The notes beneath the pieces are model-generated. The model ran no database searches. It was not told where the DNA came from and saw only the letters and a list, made by a program, of their open reading frames with translations. A DNA stretch of 64,000 nucleotides from Haliclona indistincta. Taxonomy: Eukaryota; Porifera; Demospongiae; Haplosclerida; Chalinidae. The stretch covers positions 16,039,152 to 16,103,151 of the forward strand of contig OZ024784.1 in the NCBI GenBank assembly GCA_964017065.1, given 5' to 3'. Within the stretch, counting starts at the first letter, position 1, and each line of letters begins with the position of its first letter. The position numbers and the translations under genes were made by a program. This document shows, in pieces, positions 56,599 to 64,000 of this stretch.

Positions 56599-56825
56599 TG
56601 GCTATGTAGCTGCACTGTTCGAAACACCTACTTACTGACGTGTGAACGAGCCACTCCTACCTTAGCTCCGCCTGTGGAATTTTAACCGCAGATGGCCCAT
56701 AAATAATTTTCATAATGATTGATTACACACGATCAAGGAAAATAATACAAGGAATAAATAAAATAATACAATGAATAAATAAAATAATACAATGAATAAA
56801 TAGAAATGACAAATTGTTGCTAAAC

Positions 56826-58055
56826 CTAATTGTGTGAAAGTGAGGGATATGGCGATTCATTGTCAAGCTGTCCCTCCATTGATGAGGAGTCTTCTTCAGA
56901 TTCAGTTTCCAGTGTCTGGCTCTCAATAGAATCTAAGTTGCTCTCCATTTCTTGCATTTTCTTCTGTCTGTTACTGATTGCAGTCACCATCTTTGTAATA
57001 TTTTGCTCCATTGTCAAATTTTTCTCTCGGAGTTCTTGAGCATTTTCTTCTGCCAGTCTTGCCTTCGCTTCCTCTTGCTTGTACAACTCTTTGTACTTCC
57101 TTGCTTGCTCTAAGTGTTGTCTGGCACTTTCTTCGTATTCTCTAGTCTTGTCCATTTGCTGGTCTAATTTTTGACGGAGTGATACTTGGAAGATAGTGTT
57201 CTGTCCTTTAAGGGAATCCAATCGTTCGCGTAGCACTTTCACCTCGTCTTCTTTTCGATGGAGTTCAGAAAGAGTTTCACGAAGTTCTCTATTAGTCTTC
57301 TCAGTGTCTGAAGTTTTTACAAGCAACAATTTCTGGCTTTCTTTCTTTTCTAATTCAAGCTGCTCTAATCGATCTTGCAAATCAGAAACACGTTCTTCCA
57401 GTTCCTTGTTGCGTAGCTCAATTGAACACTGTGTGTTTAACTGTACAGGCATGATACCTGATGCTGCAGGTTTTACAAGCGGATGAGTACCAGGGAAATC
57501 ATCTGTTGGTTGCCCCATTGCTGTAGGCATCTCGCCACCATCGGTTGATAGACTAGAATTCCATGCCGAGTCTCTGTTTGCTCCTTCCTGCCATGTGCCA
57601 GCTGTGGAGAGTGAGATAACTGGTGGTATTGCTGGTGGAATAGAGTGTGTTGCCGTTCCTGAAACAAGTGCACTACTGTCTCTTTGCAGTCTACTAACCA
57701 ACGGACTACCAATAAACACAGCCTCCTCTCCAAGCTCCCTCAGTTCACGATTTAGTGAAGTCAATAACATGTTTTTCAAATGTGCCTTCGAGGCGATCTC
57801 GGCGACTGCTGAAATAAATTCATTAAACGTAGACTCTGTGAGTGTCCCATTCTCAAGACGCCTCCTGATAGCCGACAAGGTCATGCTTATGTCCATCTTA
57901 TCCATGATTTCCTCGGAGATCAGTCCTCGGCTGAACAATTTGTTATTGAGTGAGTTGACTTCAGGGTGCAGCTCTTGGTGAAGACAATCTGTGTGACTCC
58001 GTAACGTCGCTATCATACCCTTTCTTCTTGCTTCTGAACCTTGCGAAGACTCCAT
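56826..58055 (-). CDS. CARD-like N-terminal helical domain + coiled-coil protein
   Basis: A single 409-aa frame, no introns. The ATG at 58055 is followed by about 95 residues that look like a six-helix death-fold, most like a CARD: IATLRSHTDCLHQELHPEVN, LNNKLFSRGLISEEIMDKM, MTLSAIRRRLENG and FNEFISAVAEIASKA. A disordered Ser/Pro/Thr linker (residues 120-215) comes next, followed by a long coiled coil (about 220-385: ELEERVSDLQDRLEQLEL and so on). An acidic tail closes the protein. A CARD plus coiled coil is the layout of scaffold adaptors such as CARD9/11 or BCL10-type partners, but direct orthology is not claimed. The MAGUK part is absent. The domain call rests on helix pattern only. Confidence 0.6.
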   Translation of the reverse strand: MESSQGSEARRKGMIATLRSHTDCLHQELHPEVNSLNNKLFSRGLISEEIMDKMDISMTLSAIRRRLENGTLTESTFNEFISAVAEIASKAHLKNMLLTSLNRELRELGEEAVFIGSPLVSRLQRDSSALVSGTATHSIPPAIPPVISLSTAGTWQEGANRDSAWNSSLSTDGGEMPTAMGQPTDDFPGTHPLVKPAASGIMPVQLNTQCSIELRNKELEERVSDLQDRLEQLELEKKESQKLLLVKTSDTEKTNRELRETLSELHRKEDEVKVLRERLDSLKGQNTIFQVSLRQKLDQQMDKTREYEESARQHLEQARKYKELYKQEEAKARLAEENAQELREKNLTMEQNITKMVTAISNRQKKMQEMESNLDSIESQTLETESEEDSSSMEGQLDNESPYPSLSHN

Positions 58056-58586
58056 TTCTGTAGGCTTGTTCGTTTATCTCCGTACATCATGTTTTGATGC
58101 CCGATGAATCTAGGGAAAGTCCCTTGGCTGCTGTTCCTTAGGCTTAGTTAAAGCTGTTACCTAGCTGGTAGCAACATTGGGACATTTTGTTAGGCTGTAC
58201 TGGAGTGCAATCAGCATTCAACGACTGTAGTTTGCATGCAAATGACAATTTATGATCAAGACGTTGCTCATGCGCTGCAGATTAAATTGTGCGTGGGCGG
58301 TGAGTTATTGGGCGTGGTTATAATTGCACGTGATCATTCCCTCGCAACCAATAAACAATGTTGTAAAGCGTCTCGTGTATTTTGCTGTCATTTGTCGCGG
58401 CTAGCTCATGATTTTCGTTGCCTGTCACCAGAGACAAAGCAAAGAAGGTCGTACAAGTGGCTGGTAAGTTGACATTTTACTTGCGCTTGGATCGATTAAA
58501 TGGATGTCTATTTTGCAGCAATTTTTGACCTGTATTCTTTTTGTTTCTGTAGATCTACAGAGTGACGTCTGTGGAGCCGTCTGTGG
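58056..58586. promoter_or_regulatory. Divergent 5' region, CARD-like gene / TOGARAM
   Basis: 531 bp. A candidate 5' UTR intron (donor GCTGGTAAGT near 58460, acceptor before 58553) suggests the TOGARAM transcript starts upstream. A GGGCGGTGAG stretch and an ATTGG-like CCAAT (58345-58350) are visible. No coding exon was recognised. Confidence 0.4.
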
Positions 58587-61500
58587 ATGTCTCAAAAGAC
58601 TGTCCCCACCGGTCTGGGAGTTGAAAACGGCTTACAGACCGGGGAAAAAGCAGTCTGTGAGACAATTGCCGAGTACCATTGTAGGACTCGAAATCGTACG
58701 ATGCCAGCTGAGAGAGCTCGAAATGGATCTATGGATTACCGCGCCTACCATGAAGATCAGGGCCTCTACCTGGGACTGTTTCCCAGTGGAATTTTGACTG
58801 ATCTAAAGGACCAGTCAAGCCTGGAGAAACGACAAGCTGCAGTGAATCTCATCCAGCATACCATCCAAAGCTGCAGGAAGAAGCGTTTGCTGCAAGAGAG
58901 CCTGCCTCAGCTTGTTGATTTAGTGACCACCCCATTGAACGACACCAACTTCAAGATTGTACTGACTGGTCTCCAGCTAATGGGAGACCTAATTGAGCAA
59001 GTTGGGAACCTGCTTGCACCCTACCTCACCCCCCTCATCTCTTCCTACCTTGGAAAGGTTGGAAGCAACAAATATGCTGTGAAACAAGCTGGCATGCAAG
59101 TATTAATCAAACTGATGCGTGCTCTGGACCCATGGGCTGTTACCAGTACTGTGGCTGTGTATGGTCTCACACACAAGCAGACCAAAGTTCGCGAGGAAAC
59201 CTTGAATGTCATCATCTCATCTCTACTCTCATTCCCCGCAAAGTGCTTCAAGCTGGGTCGACTAGTTGAAATCACTGTACCACTGCTGGTCGATAGCAAG
59301 CGACGAGTTAGACAAGCTTGCCTGGAGACTCTTAGCGTCCTTGCTGACCGAATGGGCCGAAAGAAGACCAAGTTCATCATGTCTATGATTGCTGACATGG
59401 AAAAGAAGCTGAGCACTGAACTGGAAGACGACAACGTTGGTCTGCTGCTCGCTGTCCAAACTCGCCTGGCTAGAAAGGCGCTGCCCACTCTGAATACTGA
59501 CGGTCTGGTGGATCACGTGGTGACAGCCGCTAGCGGTCACTCGACTGAGGAATTCACTGGACCTGATGTTGACTGGATCCTTACTGCCACCAAGGGCAAG
59601 TCTCCTGCCTCCCGTAGGAAGAATGCTGAGACTGGGGGGCAAGGAGCAGCAACATGCCCTGCACCTGGTCCACTGAAGAGTGCTGGAAGGAGACTCCCAT
59701 GGGACCCAGAGCAAGCTGCAGCTAGTGTGGTGAGTGTGCACATGTGTTGTGTGTGGTGTAAATACCTTAGGTTGAAGGTTATTCCTTTTCTATTATAGTT
59801 TACAATTAGTGGTCACAGAGCAATGTTTGATCTTCATACTGCTTTTACCACTGCAGCTACAGACTAGTGTGTGCATGGGGTGTCATTGTTTACTTATATG
59901 TAGCTGTTGTAAAGTGTTTGAATGCTTTATCAATCATATTTTTTGCAGAGAAATGACCAACCAACTGTGCCACCATTAAACACCACCTACCCTGCTGCAA
60001 TGCCACCTCCTCCTCCACCACCACCAACCACATCTCCTCCTCAATGTGAGTCCTATGTGGACATGTACAAGAGAAGAGCTGCTCGACGCCTAACCAATGG
60101 CAGCAGACAGCAGCGTGAGCGAGTTGAGGCTCACATGTCCAATGTCACCAACACCTGGCTCATGAACAACCATCCTGTCACCTCAGAGAGGGGAGCCACT
60201 GCTGCCAATAGTGTACATGACCCTCTCAACTCTGATTCTCTTGGAATGACTTGGCCAGGGACTGTGGGCTTTGGAGCTGCTAAACCATCTAATTCTACAT
60301 CTCGACAGATCTCTGCTGACCCCACCAATCTGGCTGGTAGGTAACACGCTTTGTACCTGTACATAGAGTAACATTGTACTTAGTAATACAACACTGTTTA
60401 TGACAATAGTCATTGGTGACTGCTAGTATTCACAGAGACTCAGCTTGAGAAATCATCTTCATGAATTAGTGGAATGTGTACTGAATATAGTTACTATCCC
60501 ATTTTTGGCATACTACAGTTTAATAATGATTATTATTGTAGCTCTACCATTTTCAAGTAAAAGTAATCAACACATAAGCTGTACACATGGTGTTATACAC
60601 ACACTCATTTTCACGTTGCCTTCTATTTCCTGCATAGCTGCCCCCCAGAGGAGCAACATGCCCATGATCTGTGACCCGTTCACTACCAACCCGTACCCAA
60701 CCACCCAACCCGCTGCTCCTAAACCAGCTGCTGCCCAGCCTCTTCTTGCTGCTTCCAAGTCTCAACCTGCCAAACCGATTGCAAGGCCCAAAACCAGTAA
60801 ACCACCCCAGAGCCCTACGCAGATTGAGCAGGTAAACTCTTGTACCATAGTCTGTTGCTGTGTGTTTATTGTTGTCTATCTACAGAGTTTCCTAGGAGGC
60901 AATGGTGTTGATGAAGAGCTGGATAGTGAGTACTATAACATCCCTGTTGAGGAGAATGTTCTTGATGATAGCTTGAACTCCTCCTCTAACTCCTCCTCTC
61001 TTTGCCCTGCTCCAAGAGATGCCAATGGAACTGGGGTAAGGAGAGTAATAATAATGACGCTTTGTTTGATATCGGTAATTTTTTACAGACTGTGGACATT
61101 CTCAGTCATATTCGCAGAGAGGCTGCTTCGAGAAAGGCTGAGAAAATGTCGGCCAAGCAAAGCAAGATTGCTGCTAATGCTGAGGGCAACAAGACAACTA
61201 ATGGCACTAGGTATGCATGATTATACTGCATTATCATCAGCTCTGTTGAACTTTTTCTATAGCTCACTGTCCATTGTTCCCAAGAACCGTCCCAATAAGC
61301 TGAATGGTCTCTCCTGTTCTCCTCCTAATCAAGTCTCTCCTCTAGTTACGGAGAAAAAAATTGCTGCCAACAAGTCCCCATCAAAGCATGTCCAAGACAA
61401 TGGTCAAGCTACTGAAGCTGTTGATGGGAAGAAAATTTCAAAGCAAAAGAAGCTCACTCCACCTAGTGCTGCTCCAACTCGCCGCCGACCCACCTATGAT

Positions 61501-64000
61501 GAAGATGATGAAGAGATCAGCCCACCCTCCAAGCAAAGAAGCCTCCCTCCACCTAGCGCTGCTCCAACCCGCCATCATCCCACCTACTATGAGGATGATG
61601 AAGAGCCCTCTAAGCAAAAAAGCCTCCCTCCTGCTCCAACTCGCCGCCAACCCATCTACTATGAAGATGATGAAGAGATCACCCCACCCTCAAAGCAACG
61701 AAGCCTCCCTCCTGCTCCAACTCGCCGCCAACCCACCTACTATGAAGATGATGAAGAGATCACCCCACCCTCAAAGCAACGAAGCCTCCCTCCTGCTCCA
61801 ACTCGCCGCCAACCCACCTACTATGAGGACGATGAAGAGATCGCCCCACCCTCAAAGCAACGAAGCCTTCCTCCTGCTCCAACCCACCGCCAATCCACCT
61901 ACTATGAGGACGATGAAGAGATCAAGCCACCCTCCAAGCCAAAGAAGAACCGACGTTGTCCTCCTCCTAGTGCTGCCCCGACCAAGCAGTCTACCTATGG
62001 TAGTGATAATGATTGTACCTACCATGAAGATGAAGAGCCCAAACGCCCTAATGCTGCTCTTACTCGTCAAGCCACTCATGTTAGCGATGACCATGAAGTT
62101 AGTGAACCAAGGAAGATAATGCCATCCAAACTACCAATCAAAAAGAAGATGCTGTCTGCCTCATTAAAGACATCTAGTGCTGATCCAAACCAGGGCAAAA
62201 CAGCTACTCAAAGAAAGCCAGTTAACCTTGCCAACAGCACTTCAGCTCCACTCAATCGTCAAGGGCATCAATATGATGACAACGATGATGGTTTGGAGAT
62301 ACTTACTCCAGTTCAACATCCTGAGCAAGAACTGCGTGCAGCTCTCAAGACACTTGGTGCTGGAGGAGAAGATTGGGAGCATAAGTGTTTTTGTCTAGTC
62401 ATTGTGCGAAGGCTTGCTGCTCATCATCGTCATCTGGTGCTAGGACAGCTACACAGTGTCACCATGGTCGTGGAAAAGGAGGTGAGCAGCGAAACTTCAC
62501 TACCTGAAGTAGCTATAATAATTTATTTCTCTTAATTTTAGGTGAGGAACCTTCGCTCTCAAGTTGCTCGTGGAGCCATTGCTTGTCTTGGAGACATGTT
62601 CTCCCTTCTTGGCAGAGAAATGGAACAGGTAAATACAAGAAGATACATTTTTTAATTACAACATGCTACTGCTGCTTACCAATAGGTACTTGATGTCCCA
62701 GTGAAGACACTACTTTTGCTTACCTCAAAGTGCAATGTGTTCTTCCGTGAAGATGCTGAGAAGGCTCTGCTAGAGATGGTCTACAATATCAGCCATTCTC
62801 GCAGTCTGCCTGCCATCATCAATGGAGGAGCAAGTAACGCCAACACCGCTGTACGCAGAAATGTCTCCATGCTCATCTGTGTGGCAGTTGAGTACTGCAG
62901 TCCAACAAGACTACTCCGATCGCCTCGTGATGTCGTTGAGAAGACTCTCACTGCTGTAGCACTCCTGCTCTCTGATGCTGACCCTGGAGCTCGTTTCTTT
63001 GCCCGCAAAACAGTGTACCAGTTCTTGCCTCTCCCAGAATTTGAACACCAGACCATAAGAATGCTGTCTACCTCCCATCAAATGAAAGTAAAAGACGTCA
63101 TGGATATTTTGAGAACAAAGGTCAGCAAAATTGTTGTCATGATTAAATTTGATTGTGATGTTTTTTTCACTCAGGGACTCGGAAAACCTCCTGAGCAGGT
63201 TGTCAAACTTGCCCACCATGCTTCCAATCAAAGTGCCTCCCAAGATCCCTCTCCTCCACGCCCACGCAAACTCCCTAGCATGCCCCCAAGTGTCCAAAAT
63301 AGTGGAAAGAAGACCAAGAGAAGACGTTCCACTGTTGTTGACCCACCCGGTTGCCTTGGTGAGAGCTCTGTACCTCATGGAATGTTTGAGTTATTGAGGG
63401 GCACTGACTGGAAAGAGAGGTTTGATGGCCTTTCAATGCTCGAGGAATTCATCCTATCTCGCCACGCACCCATTGGCTCACTGCTACTGACTAGGGTATG
63501 TTCATCATCTCTTTATTCATGATCTATGTTCTCTTTTATAGATTTTTGATGTTCTCAATGAGCGTATGATGGACATGAACAGCAAGGTCAATCATCTTGC
63601 CTTGGTCACCTTCCAACATACCATCAATTCACTTGGAGAGGAGTTGCACCCAGTCCTTGCTCGCGCAGTAAAGGCTGTCTCCACTAACTTTGCCTCACGT
63701 GACAATGACATTCGCAACTCTGCTATTCTCGCTATGGACACTCTTATCGAATACATTGGTAAGAATTTGCTCGCATTGCACAATAATTTTTATTTTGGTT
63801 CATGTTTCTTTCTGTGTTCAGATCCAGTAATCCTGATGCCTCCATTTGCTGCTGCAGTACAAGAGGCCAGTATCAGAGTACTGCCAATAATGATGAAGAA
63901 ACTATCAGGTGAGAGCCAGACATTCTTACTGTCAGTATCATTATCTCTCTTTATTGTAGACATTGTTGTGTGTACCTATGAGGTGAAGCCAGCTCTTGTG
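58587..64000 (+). CDS. TOGARAM1: TOG-array axonemal microtubule regulator (crescerin), 3' incomplete
   Basis: Exons 58587-59729, 59949-60336, 60638-60831, 60886-61035, 61089-61210, 61263-62481, 62542-62628, 62686-63120, 63175-63495, 63542-63758, 63822-63908 and 63960 onward; all phases join. Exon 1 holds the first TOG/HEAT domain (LTGLQLMGDLIEQVG, KQTKVREETLNVIISSLL, DSKRRVRQACLETLSVLADR). The middle is a low-complexity Pro/Ser/Lys linker with a tandem repeat. A further TOG domain is clear (GEDWEHKCFCLVIVRRLAAH, LRSQVARGAIACLGDMFSLL, VFFREDAEKALLEMV, IINGG). Another TOG follows (LRGTDWKERFDGLSMLEEFI, DNDIRNSAILAMDTLIEYI) and runs off the window. Crescerins bind tubulin through TOG domains and set ciliary microtubule length. 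Only one clear N-terminal TOG was seen, where vertebrates have two. TOGARAM2 is the alternative name. Confidence 0.88.
61440..61953 (+). repeat. Coding tandem repeat, about 27-residue unit, six copies
   Basis: Units of roughly 81 bp encode variants of SLPPAPTRRQPTYYEDDEE followed by ITPPSKQR. The third to fifth copies are nearly identical at the DNA level. Lies in the disordered linker of the TOGARAM gene. Confidence 0.88.

Noticed and set aside
59045..59741. Long minus-strand ORFs opposite TOGARAM exon 1
   Set aside because: Antisense shadows with no domain and no splice context; the plus frame encodes a clear TOG domain.
61361..62119. 252-aa plus-strand ORF rich in Met, Lys and Ser repeats
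   Set aside because: Out-of-frame shadow of the TOGARAM linker repeat; the real frame joins flanking exons in phase.
1..64000. tRNA, rRNA and CRISPR arrays
   Set aside because: No cloverleaf with a convincing B box, no rRNA blocks and no direct-repeat/spacer pattern were seen; the window is eukaryotic.

Overview
This is a eukaryotic nuclear window from an early-branching animal. The best fit is a demosponge of the Amphimedon/haplosclerid type. The reasons are very short GT-AG introns (often 40-80 bp), dense gene packing, and metazoan signalling genes (adhesion GPCR, TRAF, RIN-type Rab5 GEF, PAQR) next to ciliary genes (DRC1, TOGARAM). A membrane protein with a type of short ectodomain that I associate with sponges, and a bacterial-like GH63 glucosidase, point the same way. 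The species is an inference; no marker in the window fixes it. Exon joins were made by hand from splice sites, reading phase and family similarity.

Layout. 1-9 kb: GH63-like glucosidase (-, runs off the left edge), ArfGAP1 (+), an LRR adhesion GPCR (-) and the UBR-box/PHD ubiquitin ligase UBR7 (+). 9-17.5 kb: a RIN-family SH2/VPS9/RA Rab5 GEF (-) and a Rho GEF with a DH domain and a C-terminal CRIB-like motif (+). 17.5-22.5 kb: a decayed TRAF copy, an intact TRAF (-) and, starting head-to-head with it, a receptor-like protein with an ectodomain, about seven membrane segments and two death-domain-like modules (+). 22.5-37.5 kb: intronless DRC1 (+), an RRBP1/kinectin-like ER coiled-coil protein (-) and the spliceosomal helicase AQR (-). 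37.7-40 kb: selenoprotein W with an in-frame TGA and a candidate SECIS. 40-45 kb: gene-poor and rich in inverted-repeat elements. 45-54.6 kb: an intronless DXD glycosyltransferase (+) and NOP53 (-), whose introns are swollen by TIR elements. 54.6-64 kb: UFSP1 (+), a PAQR receptor (-), a CARD-like coiled-coil protein (-) and a TOGARAM/crescerin gene (+, runs off the right edge).

Seven gene pairs start back-to-back with 57 to about 530 bp between start codons, so shared divergent promoters appear to be the rule here. Several pairs also converge tightly (UFSP1/PAQR stops are 9 bp apart). Functional themes are endomembrane traffic (ArfGAP1, RIN-like, RRBP1-like, UFSP1), cilia (DRC1, TOGARAM), RNA and ribosome work (AQR, NOP53), and receptor/innate-type signalling (adhesion GPCR, TRAF, death-domain receptor, CARD-like protein, PAQR). 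The most novel-looking unit is the divergent TRAF / 7TM-death-domain pair at 18.7-22.5 kb, followed by the DH-CRIB GEF. I saw no rRNA, tRNA or CRISPR array.
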